From positions 1 through 15,673 of the forward strand of contig JAKFFB010000026.1 in NCBI GenBank assembly GCA_036675425.1: 15,673 nt of DNA, given 5' to 3'. This DNA is from SCTD01 sp036675425 (GTDB lineage: Bacteria; Actinomycetota; Actinomycetes; Mycobacteriales; SCTD01). Positions 1 through 7,331 of the stretch are shown piece after piece. A program made the position numbers and the translations under genes. Positions within the stretch are counted from its first letter, which is position 1, and each line of letters starts with the position of its first letter. Below the pieces are notes generated by a model that saw nothing but the letters and a program-made list of their open reading frames with translations, was not told the origin of the DNA and searched no databases.

Positions 1-181
1 TCACCCGGGTGCGCTCGGCCGCGGCCGCGCGGGCGGCAGCGCGGTCGGCGCTCGCGGCGGCCAGCCGGAGCGAGCGGCGGGAGGCCTGCTCGCCGGCGAA
101 GGCCAGCATCGCCAGCGCGTAGAGCAGGACGGAGGCGAACAGCAGGTCGTCGGACAGTCCGGCCAGGTCGGTCGGGCTCAC
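1..181 (-). CDS. ccsB: Cytochrome c biogenesis protein CcsB (CcsA family), N-terminal fragment cut by window edge
   Basis: Only the first 60 residues are present; the gene runs off the left edge. In System II cytochrome c maturation this polytopic protein, with ResB, exports heme and joins it to CXXCH apocytochromes on the outer face of the membrane. The visible part starts MSPTDLAGLSDDLLFASVLL, followed by a hydrophobic helix (about residues 13-30) and then an Arg/Ala-rich cytoplasmic stretch, as in actinobacterial CcsB N-termini. The tryptophan-rich heme-handling WWD region lies outside the window. The GTG start (181-179) overlaps the resB stop as GTGA, implying translational coupling. The name rests mainly on position after resB and on the N-terminal helix, so it is likely but not proven by domain content. 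Confidence 0.8.
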   Translation of the reverse strand, partial: MSPTDLAGLSDDLLFASVLLYALAMLAFAGEQASRRSLRLAAASADRAAARAAAAERTRV

Positions 182-1770
182 GTGCGCTCCTCGATCGGGG
201 GTGCAGTCGTGCGGATGCGGCCGGCCAGCGCGGCGAGCTCCTCGCGGAGCACCTCGCTGCTGCGCAGGGACAGGCCGGCGACCTCGACCACGGTACGGCC
301 GGCGGTCCCGTCACCGCCTGCCGGGGAGGCGCGGACCCAGACCCGGCGCCGCCGCACGAACAGCGACAGGCACAGGCCGAGCACCATGCCGGTGCCGGCG
401 AGCAGAGCGACGAGCTTGCCCGGGTCCTGGGTCACCTGGAAGGTCGCCCACTCCGTGGTCTCGACGAAGGTCAGGCTGCCGCCGTCCGGCAGCTCCCAGG
501 TCTCGCCGGGCGCGAGCTTGACCGGGGTCGTCCCGTCGCCGATCGGCTCGAGCCGGGAGCGGTCCTCGAGCGCGTAGACCGACGTGGGCGCGCCCGAGTC
601 GATGCCGAGGTCGCCGCGGTAGCCGAGCACGGTCAGCGCCGGGTTCTCCGGCGCCGGGAAGACGCTGGTGACCCGGCCGGTCTCCGGGTCCTGCACGGTC
701 GTCGGGGTGAAGACGCCCTCGAAGGCGAGCTGCTCACCGGCGGCGTCCGGCACCTTGATGACGCAGGTCGACAGGAAGGTCGCGCCCTGCGGCAGGCAGG
801 CCACCGTCTGCGGCAGCTCGTTGCCCTCCGCGTCGACGACGAGCACCTTGGGCGCGTAGCCGTGGCCGAGCAGGTAGGTCTTGGCGCCGTCGACCTCGAG
901 CGGGTGGTTGACCCGCAGGTTGTACGGCTTCAGCTCGTCGTCGGGGCTCTCGGCGTAGCGGAGGTCGGCGTCGAAGGTGAGCGCCTTGCCGTCCTCGGTG
1001 TAGGTCGCCCGGAAGTCGTCGAGCACGAAGTTGAACGGCACCAGCCGGCTCGCGTCGAACCGGCGGCCGGGCTTGATGTCGTCGTAGGCGAGGACGGTGT
1101 TGGCGAAGCCCTCCCCCTCCTTGACGAGGACCGTGCCCTGGAAGCCGAGCAGACCGCCCATCGCGATGCCGACGAGCAGCAGCACCAGCGAGACGTGGAA
1201 GAGCAGGTTGCCGGTCTCGCGCAGGTAGCCGCGCTCGGCGCTGATCCCGCTGTCGGCGCTGCGGGTGCGCCAGCGCCGGAGCTCCGTGCCGGCAGCGGCC
1301 AGCACCTCCGCCGGCGTCGCCGTCGTCTCCCACCGCTCGGAGGCCGGCAGCCGGGAGAGCACCCGCGGCACGGGCGGTGGGGGCGTACGAAGTGCCTTGG
1401 CGTGCAGGCGGATCCGCGACCAGAGGCAGCCGATGAGGGAGACGAAGAGCAGCAGGTAGATGGCCGCGAACCACGGCGCCGCGAAGACGTCGAAGAGGAA
1501 CAGCCGGTCCATGACCGGGGCCAGGTCGGGGTGCTCGGTGAAGTACTCCTGCACGGCGACCGGGTTGAGCCCGCGCTGCGGCAGGAAGCTGCCCGGCACG
1601 CTGGCCAGGGCGAACAGGAACAGCAGCAGCAGCGCGGTCCGCATGCTGGTGAGCTGCCGCCAGGTGCGGCGCACCGGGGCCAGCAGGCTGGTGCGCGGCG
1701 GCGCGGGAGGCAGCGGCGCCGGGGCGGTGGACAGCGCGGTGGTGGCGGCGTCCTCGGTCTCGACCGTCAT
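178..1770 (-). CDS. resB: Cytochrome c biogenesis protein ResB (Ccs1)
   Basis: 530 residues; the membrane partner of CcsB in System II cytochrome c maturation, which presents heme and reduced apocytochrome at the outer face of the membrane. A Pro/Ala-rich cytoplasmic N-terminus is followed by helices at about 44-62, 101-117 and 189-209, a large extracytoplasmic domain (about 210-450), a fourth helix at 453-472 and a short basic C-terminus. His192 in the third helix (LLFHVSLVLLL) matches the conserved position proposed to contact heme in this family. Cys325 and Cys336 form a nearby pair in the outer domain. The ATG at 1770 was chosen because it overlaps the ccdA stop (ATGA); the open frame continues upstream only as a shadow of ccdA. 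Length and topology are normal for an actinobacterial ResB. Confidence 0.95.
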   Translation of the reverse strand: MTVETEDAATTALSTAPAPLPPAPPRTSLLAPVRRTWRQLTSMRTALLLLFLFALASVPGSFLPQRGLNPVAVQEYFTEHPDLAPVMDRLFLFDVFAAPWFAAIYLLLFVSLIGCLWSRIRLHAKALRTPPPPVPRVLSRLPASERWETTATPAEVLAAAGTELRRWRTRSADSGISAERGYLRETGNLLFHVSLVLLLVGIAMGGLLGFQGTVLVKEGEGFANTVLAYDDIKPGRRFDASRLVPFNFVLDDFRATYTEDGKALTFDADLRYAESPDDELKPYNLRVNHPLEVDGAKTYLLGHGYAPKVLVVDAEGNELPQTVACLPQGATFLSTCVIKVPDAAGEQLAFEGVFTPTTVQDPETGRVTSVFPAPENPALTVLGYRGDLGIDSGAPTSVYALEDRSRLEPIGDGTTPVKLAPGETWELPDGGSLTFVETTEWATFQVTQDPGKLVALLAGTGMVLGLCLSLFVRRRRVWVRASPAGGDGTAGRTVVEVAGLSLRSSEVLREELAALAGRIRTTAPPIEERT

Positions 1771-2585
1771 ACGACCGTCTCGAAGCCGTTGACCCAGCCG
1801 CGCACCTCGACCATCACGTCCTCCCACACCCCGCTGACGAGCAGCAGGCCGACGGCGACGAGCAGGCCGCCGCCGATCCGCATGACGAGGACGTAGTGCC
1901 GGCGGATCACCGCGAAGGCGCCGAGCGCGCGTCGGAAGGCGAGCCCGGTGAGGACGAAGGGGATGCCGAGCCCGGCGCAGTAGGCGGCGGTGAGCAGGGC
2001 GCCGCGACCGGCGCTCGCCTCGGTGTAGGCGAGCGTCTGCACGGCGGCGAGGGTCGGGCCGAGGCAGGGGGTCCAGCCGACGCCGAACAGCACGCCCAGC
2101 AGCGGCGCGCCGGCGAGGCCGGGCGGCGGCAGCTTGGAGATCCTGACCGTGCGCTGCATCCCGGGGACGAGCCCGAGGAAGACCAGCCCGAGCAGGATCG
2201 TCACGACGCCGAGCACCCGGTCGACGACGTCCTTGTGCTCGAGCAGCAGCGACCCGAGGCCGCCGAAGAGCGCGCCGCTGGTGACGAAGACGGCGCTGAA
2301 GCCGAGCACGAACAGCAGGCTGCCGAGCAGCACCCGGCCCTTGTGCGTGGTCGCCGGCGCCGTGAGCAGGGTTCCCTGCGGGTCGGTGCGGGTGGGCACC
2401 GGCGTGCCGCGGGTGTCGCCGAGCTCCTCGCCGGACAGGCCGGTGACGAAGGAGAGGTAGCCCGGTACCAGCGGGAGCACGCACGGCGACAGGAAGCTCA
2501 CCAGGCCGGCGACCGCCGCCACCGGCACCGCGACCACGAGCGAGCCGTCGGTGACCGTCTCGACGAAGGTGTCGACGACGCTCAT
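1767..2585 (-). CDS. ccdA: Cytochrome c biogenesis protein CcdA (DsbD-type thiol transporter)
   Basis: 272 residues with six predicted membrane helices. It carries reducing equivalents from cytoplasmic thioredoxin across the membrane to the lipoprotein TlpA/ResA, keeping apocytochrome heme-binding cysteines reduced. The two signature cysteines are present: Cys35 in FLSPCVLPLVPGYLSF and Cys174 in GVGWTPCLGPTL. A loop of roughly 35 residues rich in Thr/Pro/Gly (about 50-84) separates helices 1 and 2 and is longer than in minimal CcdA proteins. The ATG at 2585 overlaps the tlpA stop (ATGA), and its own stop overlaps the resB start, so this is the middle of a coupled tlpA-ccdA-resB-ccsB chain. 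Confidence 0.96.
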   Translation of the reverse strand: MSVVDTFVETVTDGSLVVAVPVAAVAGLVSFLSPCVLPLVPGYLSFVTGLSGEELGDTRGTPVPTRTDPQGTLLTAPATTHKGRVLLGSLLFVLGFSAVFVTSGALFGGLGSLLLEHKDVVDRVLGVVTILLGLVFLGLVPGMQRTVRISKLPPPGLAGAPLLGVLFGVGWTPCLGPTLAAVQTLAYTEASAGRGALLTAAYCAGLGIPFVLTGLAFRRALGAFAVIRRHYVLVMRIGGGLLVAVGLLLVSGVWEDVMVEVRGWVNGFETVV

Positions 2586-3163
2586 GTCGGCTCGGCGGCC
2601 AGCGCCTGCACGGGGATCAGCAGCTCGCGGGTCGTCACGCCGCCGATGAAGCGCCCGGCGATGCGGCCCTCGCGGTCGAGCAGCAGCGTCGTCGGCGGGA
2701 CCTGCGGCACGAGCTTGCGGAAGCGGGTGAGCAGCACTCCCGGCTGGTCGTGCAGGGACGGGTAGGGCACGCCCTGCTTGCGCTCGAAGGCGAGCGCCTC
2801 GTCCTTGGCGTTCTTGACGTTGACGCCGATGAACTGCACGCCGTCGGCCTCGGTCTGCTCCGCGACCTCGATGAGGTTGGGCGCCTCGGCCCGGCACGGC
2901 GGGCACCACGACGCCCAGAAGTTGAGGACGACGACCTTGCCCTTGTAGTCGGCGACGTCGAGCGGCTCGCCCTCGAGCGTCGTCCCGGACAGCTGCGGCG
3001 CCGGCGGGCGGTCGCCCTCGGCGATCAGGCCGTTCTCGCCGCCGTCGACGACCTTGAGCTGGGGCGTGGTCGCGCCGTCCGTCGCCGCGCTCTCCCCGCT
3101 GCACGCGGTGAGCGCGAGCACGCAGGTGAGAGCCGTCGCGAGCAGCGCGGGGCGGGAGGTCAC
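2582..3163 (-). CDS. resA: Thioredoxin-like lipoprotein TlpA/ResA (CcsX), apocytochrome c thiol reductase
   Basis: 193 residues. An N-terminal signal (about 1-20) ends in a lipobox LTAC with the lipidated Cys21, so the protein should be anchored on the outer face of the membrane. The thioredoxin fold begins near residue 55 and carries WASWCPPC (Cys87/Cys90) and the cis-proline region VPPTT (156-159). It receives electrons from CcdA and reduces the apocytochrome CXXCH motif before heme ligation. The GTG at 3163 gives a normal signal peptide. GGAGG lies only 2 nt away, too close for a standard ribosome binding site, while GATACT lies exactly 7 nt upstream, so a leaderless mRNA is possible. An in-frame GTG at 3208 would add 15 Arg-rich residues and is less likely. 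The stop overlaps the ccdA start. Confidence 0.93.
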   Translation of the reverse strand: MTSRPALLATALTCVLALTACSGESAATDGATTPQLKVVDGGENGLIAEGDRPPAPQLSGTTLEGEPLDVADYKGKVVVLNFWASWCPPCRAEAPNLIEVAEQTEADGVQFIGVNVKNAKDEALAFERKQGVPYPSLHDQPGVLLTRFRKLVPQVPPTTLLLDREGRIAGRFIGGVTTRELLIPVQALAAEPT

Positions 3164-3170
3164 GCCCTCC

Positions 3171-3176
3171 AGTATC
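3171..3176 (-). promoter_or_regulatory. Candidate -10 hexamer for the tlpA-ccdA-resB-ccsB operon
   Basis: GATACT (minus strand) lies exactly 7 nt upstream of the chosen tlpA GTG. It matches actinobacterial TANNNT at the A and last T only, and no convincing -35 is seen. Position, and the same 7-nt spacing at rex, apeB and hemL, are the main support. Confidence 0.35.
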
Positions 3177-3231
3177 GCGGCTGCCCGGACCGGCCGCCTG
3201 CCACGCACGAGCCCCGCCGTACTTCTGCGGT

Positions 3232-3287
3232 GATCTTCGTCATGTGGTGGGGCGACACGCGGAGCGGCGCCCCGCATGACGAAGATC
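3232..3287. repeat. Large intergenic inverted repeat, probable terminator at operon boundary
   Basis: A perfect 13-bp inverted repeat, GATCTTCGTCATG (3232-3244) with CATGACGAAGATC (3275-3287), encloses a second perfect 6-bp pair, GGGGCG (3249-3254) with CGCCCC (3268-3273), and a 13-nt loop. The two stems are separated by TGGT on one side and a single G on the other. It lies between the histidine phosphatase stop and the candidate tlpA promoter, both read on the minus strand. There is no U-tract, as is usual in actinobacteria. Termination is the simplest role; a dispersed palindromic element is the alternative. A hairpin at 7332-7406 shares arm sequence with it. Confidence 0.75.
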
Positions 3288-3309
3288 GGCCGGGGGTTGT
3301 GGGGTCCCG

Positions 3310-3945
3310 CTACGCACCGGCTCCGGGGCGACGGGAGGCGGCACCGGCCGGCTCGCTGTAGGAGACGGTCACGACCCGGTCGCCCTCCCAGGTGATGCTG
3401 GTGAGGGAGGCCAGGCCGCAGAGCCGGCGGTCGGGGCGGTGCCACAGCGGGCGGCCCTCGACGTAGCGGCGCAGCGTCCAGATCGGCAGCTGGTGGCTGA
3501 CGCAGACCGCCTCGTGCCCGTAGGCCGCGTCGCGGGCGGCCTCGGCGGCGAGCAGCATCCGCTTGGCGATGACGTCGTACGGCTCGCCCCAGCTGGGCTT
3601 GAAGGGGTTGCGCAGCTGCGGCCAGTGCTGGGGCTTGCGGAAGGCGCCGTCGCCGACCCCGACGGTCATGCCCTCGAAGTAGTTCTCGCTCTCGATCAGC
3701 CGCTCGTCGCAGCCGACCGGCAGCCCGAAGACCTCGGCGATCGGAGCGGCGGTCTCCTGCGCGCGCTGCAGCGGCGATGCGATGACCGCCGTGACGTCGC
3801 GGTCGCGCAGGGCGTCGGCGGCGTCGCGCGCCATCTGCAGCCCGTCGTCGGAGAGCCGGAAGCCCGGCAGCCGGCCGTAGAGCACGGCGTCGGGGTTGTG
3901 CACCTCGCCGTGGCGCAGCAGGTGGACGGTCGTGCGATCGGTCAT
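3310..3945 (-). CDS. Histidine phosphatase family protein (phosphoglycerate mutase-like)
   Basis: 211 residues of the cytoplasmic histidine phosphatase superfamily. The phospho-acceptor motif LLRHGE places the catalytic His at residue 12 with Arg11. SPLQRAQETA (57-66) supplies the second arginine, Glu85 or Glu87 in ERLIESEN is the likely acid, and CVSHQLPIW carries the second histidine (151). The substrate is not predictable: family members include phosphoglycerate mutases, broad acid phosphatases and pathway-specific phosphatases. The start overlaps the hemL stop (ATGA). As I recall, the same pairing occurs in M. tuberculosis (Rv0524 hemL, Rv0525), which suggests a role linked to heme or cytochrome production, but that is inference. 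The tail after about residue 198 is Arg/Gly/Ala-rich and probably disordered. Confidence 0.9.
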   Translation of the reverse strand: MTDRTTVHLLRHGEVHNPDAVLYGRLPGFRLSDDGLQMARDAADALRDRDVTAVIASPLQRAQETAAPIAEVFGLPVGCDERLIESENYFEGMTVGVGDGAFRKPQHWPQLRNPFKPSWGEPYDVIAKRMLLAAEAARDAAYGHEAVCVSHQLPIWTLRRYVEGRPLWHRPDRRLCGLASLTSITWEGDRVVTVSYSEPAGAASRRPGAGA

Positions 3946-5297
3946 GCGCGGTCCTCGGCGGTCGGGGGGTGGATCAGCTCCGGGGAGGAGACGGCGGCCG
4001 CGGCGCGAGCGGCGTACGGCAGGGCGTCCGCGACCCGGTCCAGCGCGGCGTCGTCGTGGGCGGCGCTGAGGAACCACGCCTCGTACGCGCTCGGGGGGAG
4101 GTAGACGCCGCGGGACAGCATCTCGTGGAAGAACGCCTTGTAGCGCAAGACGTTCTGCTGCGTGGCGGTCGCGTAGTCGACGACCGCGTGGTCGCAGAAG
4201 AAGACGCTGAACAGGCTGCCGGCGCGGTTGACCCGGTGCGCGACGCCGGCGCTGGTGAGCGCCTCGGACGCCAGCCGGGCGACGGCCTCGGCGGTCGCGT
4301 CGACGTGCGCGTAGACCTCGTCGGTGCAGTGCTCCAGCGTCGCGCGCCCGGCGGCGACGGCGAGCGGGTTCCCCGACAGCGTTCCCGCTTGGTAGACGGG
4401 GCCCTTCGGCGCGAGCCGAGCCATCACGTCGGCCCGGCCGCCGAACGCCGCTGCCGGCAGCCCGCCGCCCATGACCTTGCCGAAGGTGAAGAGGTCGGCG
4501 ACGACGCCCTCGAGCCCGAAGTGACCGGCGCGGCTGAGGCGGAAGCCGGTCATCACCTCGTCCAGGACGAGCAGCGCGCCGTACTGCTCGCAGAGCGCCT
4601 TGAGGCCGGCGTTGAAGCCGGGCATCGGCGGGACGACGCCCATGTTGGCGGCGGCGGCTTCGGTGATGACGACGGCGATCTCGTCGCCGTGCTGCTCGAA
4701 CGCCGCCTGCACCGCGGAGAGGTCGTTGTAGGGCAGCACGATCGTGTCGGCGGTCGTCGCGCCCGTGACGCCGGGGGTGTCCGGCAGGCCCAGGGTGGCG
4801 ATGCCGCTGCCGGCGCTGGCGAGCAGCGCGTCGACGTGGCCGTGGTAGCAGCCGGCGAACTTCACGACCTTGCTGCGGCCGGTGAAGCCGCGGGCCAGCC
4901 GGATCGCCGACATGGTGGCCTCGGTGCCCGAGTTGACCAGCCGCACCTGCTCCACGGGGGCGACCCGGTCGACGATCAGCTCCGCGAGCTCGACCTCGCC
5001 GGCGCTCGGCGTCCCGAAGCTCGTCCCCTTCGCCGCGGCGACCTGCAGCGCCTCGACCACGGCCGGGTGGGCGTGCCCGAGGATCATGGGGCCCCAGCTG
5101 CAGACCAGGTCGACGTACTCCCTCCCGTCGACGTCGGTGAGGTAGGCACCGCGCCCGCCGGCCATGAACCGCGGCGTGCCGCCGACGGCGGCGAAGGCGC
5201 GCACCGGGCTGTTGACCCCTCCCGGGATGACCTGCTGCGCGCGGTCGAAGAGCGCCTGGCTGGCAGGCGCGTCGTACGGGTAGGTCATGGAGGTCAT
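3942..5297 (-). CDS. hemL: Glutamate-1-semialdehyde 2,1-aminomutase
   Basis: 451 residues; a PLP enzyme that moves the amino group of glutamate-1-semialdehyde to give 5-aminolevulinate, the step after HemA in the C5 route. This is a class III aminotransferase fold, with SRAGH-type residues after the PLP-phosphate/pyridine contact LLVLDEVMTGFR (Asp246) and the Schiff-base lysine in TFGKVMGGGLP (Lys274). The N-terminus holds the expected QVIPGGVNSPVRAF. Where many homologues have EPVAGNMG, this one reads EAAAANMG. Two ATGs compete: 5297 and 5288. I prefer 5297 because TAGGTC lies exactly 7 nt before it, suggesting a leaderless start, but a weak AGGA 8 nt before 5288 keeps the shorter form (448 residues) possible. 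It is divergent from the adenylate kinase-like gene and coupled to the phosphatase. Confidence 0.96.
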   Translation of the reverse strand: MTSMTYPYDAPASQALFDRAQQVIPGGVNSPVRAFAAVGGTPRFMAGGRGAYLTDVDGREYVDLVCSWGPMILGHAHPAVVEALQVAAAKGTSFGTPSAGEVELAELIVDRVAPVEQVRLVNSGTEATMSAIRLARGFTGRSKVVKFAGCYHGHVDALLASAGSGIATLGLPDTPGVTGATTADTIVLPYNDLSAVQAAFEQHGDEIAVVITEAAAANMGVVPPMPGFNAGLKALCEQYGALLVLDEVMTGFRLSRAGHFGLEGVVADLFTFGKVMGGGLPAAAFGGRADVMARLAPKGPVYQAGTLSGNPLAVAAGRATLEHCTDEVYAHVDATAEAVARLASEALTSAGVAHRVNRAGSLFSVFFCDHAVVDYATATQQNVLRYKAFFHEMLSRGVYLPPSAYEAWFLSAAHDDAALDRVADALPYAARAAAAVSSPELIHPPTAEDRA

Positions 5298-5304
5298 CCT
5301 GCCC

Positions 5305-5310
5305 GACCTA
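5305..5310 (-). promoter_or_regulatory. Candidate -10 hexamer for hemL
   Basis: TAGGTC on the minus strand lies exactly 7 nt before the hemL ATG at 5297. It matches TANNNT only at TA, and no -35 is evident. On the plus strand an overlapping TACTCT (5309-5314) fits TANNNT fully and could serve the divergent kinase gene. The two would be mutually exclusive or competing promoters. Confidence 0.3.
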
Positions 5311-5317
5311 CTCTGAC

Positions 5318-5339
5318 CGCGACGGGACGGGCCGTCGCG
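5318..5339. promoter_or_regulatory. Inverted repeat in the hemL / kinase divergent region
   Basis: A perfect 8-bp inverted repeat, CGCGACGG (5318-5325) with CCGTCGCG (5332-5339), has a 6-nt loop. It lies in the 56-base gap between hemL and the divergent kinase-like gene, just before that gene's GGAGGT ribosome binding site (5342-5347). It could be an operator shared by both genes or a 5' leader hairpin of the kinase mRNA. No known regulator consensus is recognised. Confidence 0.4.
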
Positions 5340-5353
5340 ACGGAGGTGCAGCG

Positions 5354-6001
5354 GTGAACGTGCTCATGATCGCGCCGCCTGGCGCCGGCAAGGGCACGCA
5401 GGGCGTGGTGATCGCTGCCCACTTCGACATCCCGCACATCGCGACCGGCGACCTGCTGCGCGACCACGTGGCGCGCGGCACCGAGCTCGGCCAGCAGGTG
5501 CGCGACTACCTCGACCGCGGCGAGCTCGTGCCGGACGAGGTCGTGCTGAGCATGGTGCGCGAGGCGCTGGAGGCGACCGAGCGGCGCGGCTACGTCATCG
5601 ACGGCATCCCGCGGACGATGGACCAGGCGCGGGCGCTCTACGACATGGGCGTCGAGATGGACGCCACGGCCGACGTCGCCCTGCACCTCGAGGTCGACGA
5701 CGAGGAGCTGGTCCGCCGGCTGCTCGCGCGGTCGTCGAAGGAGGGCCGCTCCGACGACACCGAGGACGTGATCCGGCGTCGACTGGCGCTCTACTACGAC
5801 GTCACGCACCCGATCCTGGAGTGGTACGGCGAGCGCGGCATCCTCATCTCGATCGACGCGATGCGGCCCGCCGACCAGGTGGGCCGGCAGATCCTCACCG
5901 CGCTCGAGGTGGTGCGGCAGATGGTGGACGGCGACCCGGACCACCCGCGCCGGCCGATCGACCTGACCGGTCTGGGCCGGGCCTTCGGCCGGACCGACTA
6001 G
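5354..6001 (+). CDS. Adenylate kinase-like nucleoside monophosphate kinase (short-lid form)
   Basis: 215 residues and the only plus-strand gene. The P-loop APPGAGKGTQ (7-16), the NMP-binding TGDLLR (31-36) and ARSSKEGRSDDTEDVIRRRL with lid-flanking arginines (126, 132, 141-143) mark the adenylate kinase family, which interconverts ATP + NMP and ADP + NDP in the cytoplasm. The zinc-type lid insert is absent, as in other short-form kinases. The usual DGFPRT motif reads DGIPRT (83-88), and about 25 residues beyond the family core (from about 190) form a Pro/Arg-rich tail. The GTG start has an excellent GGAGGT 6 nt upstream. The actinobacterial housekeeping adk normally lies by secY and map, so this is probably a paralogue and I withhold the symbol. 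Its TAG overlaps the aminopeptidase stop on the other strand. Confidence 0.88.
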   Translation: MNVLMIAPPGAGKGTQGVVIAAHFDIPHIATGDLLRDHVARGTELGQQVRDYLDRGELVPDEVVLSMVREALEATERRGYVIDGIPRTMDQARALYDMGVEMDATADVALHLEVDDEELVRRLLARSSKEGRSDDTEDVIRRRLALYYDVTHPILEWYGERGILISIDAMRPADQVGRQILTALEVVRQMVDGDPDHPRRPIDLTGLGRAFGRTD

Positions 6002-7287
6002 ACCTCGAGGCAGGCCGTCAGCGCCGCGACCATCAGCGGGACGTCCTGCGCCGAGCCGAGCTCGCGGCAGGAGTGCATGCCGAGCAGCGGCGACCCGACG
6101 TCGACGGTCGAGATCCCCAGGCGCATCGCGGTGAGCGGCCCGATGGTCGAGCCGCACGGCAGGTCGTTGCGGCTGACGAAGTGCTGAAGGGGGACGCCGG
6201 CGTCGGAGCACCGCGCCGCGAACCAGCCGCCGCTGCGCGCGTCGGTCGCGTAGGACTGGTTGGCGTTGAGCTTGAGCACCGGCCCGCCGCCGAGGACGGG
6301 CGCGTGCGACGGCTCGTGCCGCTCGCCCTGGGTCGGGTGCTGCGCGTGCGCCATGTCGGCGCTGACCAGGTGGGAGCGGGCGACGGCGACGTGCAGGTCC
6401 TGGGTGTCGGAACCGCCTGTGGCAGCGACGATCCGGGCGACCACGTCCTCGAGGAACGACCCCCGGGCGCCCTCCATCGAGCCGCTGCCGACCTCCTCGT
6501 GGTCGTTGGCGACGACGAGCTGGGTGTGCGCGGCGGGGGCCGCCGCGAGCAGGGCCAGCGTCGCGCTGTGGCAGGAGCCGAGGTTGTCCAGGCGCGGGGC
6601 CGCGACCCACGAGCCGTCGATGCCGGTCGCCGCCGCCGGTTGGCTGTCGGCGAGCACGAGGTCGTGGCCGAGGATCGCGGCCTCGTCGACCCCGGCCAGC
6701 TCGGCGAGCGCCTCGAGCAGGCCGGGCTCGTCGGCGTCGGCTCCCCACGTCGGGACGAGGTGCACCTGCGGGTCGAGCTTCAGCCCCTCGCGCACGGCGC
6801 GATCGAGGTGGATCGCCAGTGACGGCAGGCGGACCGGACCGCCCGGCAGCCGGACCAGCCGCGTCTCGACGCTGCCGTCGTCGGCGCGGACCGCCAGCCG
6901 GCCGGCGACGGTCAGCTCCCGGTCCAGCCAGGTGTGGGCGAGCAGACCGCCGTACGTCTCCACCCCCAGCAAGCGGTAGCGACCCTTCGTCAGGTCGTGC
7001 CGGGGGCGGACCTTGAAGGTCGGGCTGTCGGTGTGGGTGCCGACGAGGCGGAGACCGGCGTCGGCCGCCGGTGCGGCGCCGACGCGGAAGGCGACGACGC
7101 TGCCGCCGTCGCGCACGACGTAGCGCTGGTCGCCGGGGGTCAGCGACCACCGGTCCCGCTCGTCCAGAGCGGTGAACCCCTCGGTGGCGAGCCGGCGGGT
7201 CATCTCCTCCACGGCGTGGAACGGGGACGGCGAGGCGTCGACGAAGGCGCGCAGGTCCGCGCCGGCCTGCTCGGCGGTGAGCGTCAT
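5998..7287 (-). CDS. apeB: M18 family aspartyl-type aminopeptidase
   Basis: 429 residues; a di-metal M18 aminopeptidase that removes N-terminal, often acidic, residues from peptides in the cytoplasm. The metal ligands and catalytic acids appear in order: His85 in GTHTDSP, Asp234 in PRLDNLGS, the Glu264/Glu265 pair in NDHEEVGS, Asp311 in SADMAHA and His405 in GMHSCRELG. The N-terminal ASPSPFHAVEE is typical of the family, and the length matches bacterial members. The ATG at 7287 is preferred because upstream residues look non-coding and a TANNNT hexamer (TAGCGT) lies exactly 7 nt before it; there is no clear ribosome binding site, so it may be leaderless. It is not part of the heme operon: a large hairpin separates them. 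The stop overlaps the convergent kinase-like gene by 4 bases. Confidence 0.95.
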   Translation of the reverse strand: MTLTAEQAGADLRAFVDASPSPFHAVEEMTRRLATEGFTALDERDRWSLTPGDQRYVVRDGGSVVAFRVGAAPAADAGLRLVGTHTDSPTFKVRPRHDLTKGRYRLLGVETYGGLLAHTWLDRELTVAGRLAVRADDGSVETRLVRLPGGPVRLPSLAIHLDRAVREGLKLDPQVHLVPTWGADADEPGLLEALAELAGVDEAAILGHDLVLADSQPAAATGIDGSWVAAPRLDNLGSCHSATLALLAAAPAAHTQLVVANDHEEVGSGSMEGARGSFLEDVVARIVAATGGSDTQDLHVAVARSHLVSADMAHAQHPTQGERHEPSHAPVLGGGPVLKLNANQSYATDARSGGWFAARCSDAGVPLQHFVSRNDLPCGSTIGPLTAMRLGISTVDVGSPLLGMHSCRELGSAQDVPLMVAALTACLEV

Positions 7288-7294
7288 GCCCGGG

Positions 7295-7300
7295 ACGCTA
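7295..7300 (-). promoter_or_regulatory. Candidate -10 hexamer for apeB, leaderless geometry
   Basis: TAGCGT (minus strand) fits the actinobacterial TANNNT -10 fully. The 7-nt spacer to the ATG would place transcription initiation at or next to the A of the start codon. No Shine-Dalgarno sequence precedes this start. No clear -35 is seen. Confidence 0.5.
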
Positions 7301-7331
7301 GCCGCCGGCGTGCGGCCACCCCCTCGCGCCG

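Noticed and set aside
862..1896. 344-residue plus-strand open frame opposite resB
   Set aside because: It is a codon-phase shadow of resB: low-complexity Glu/Gln/Arg/Gly sequence with no domain.
1771..2484. N-terminal extension of resB back into ccdA
   Set aside because: The extension is Arg/Pro/Ala shadow sequence of ccdA; the ATGA overlap gives a clean resB start.
3969..5357. 462-residue plus-strand open frame opposite hemL
   Set aside because: It is an antisense shadow created by high GC at third positions; composition is Arg/Gly/Asp/Val repeats without any motif, while hemL on the minus strand has all catalytic residues.
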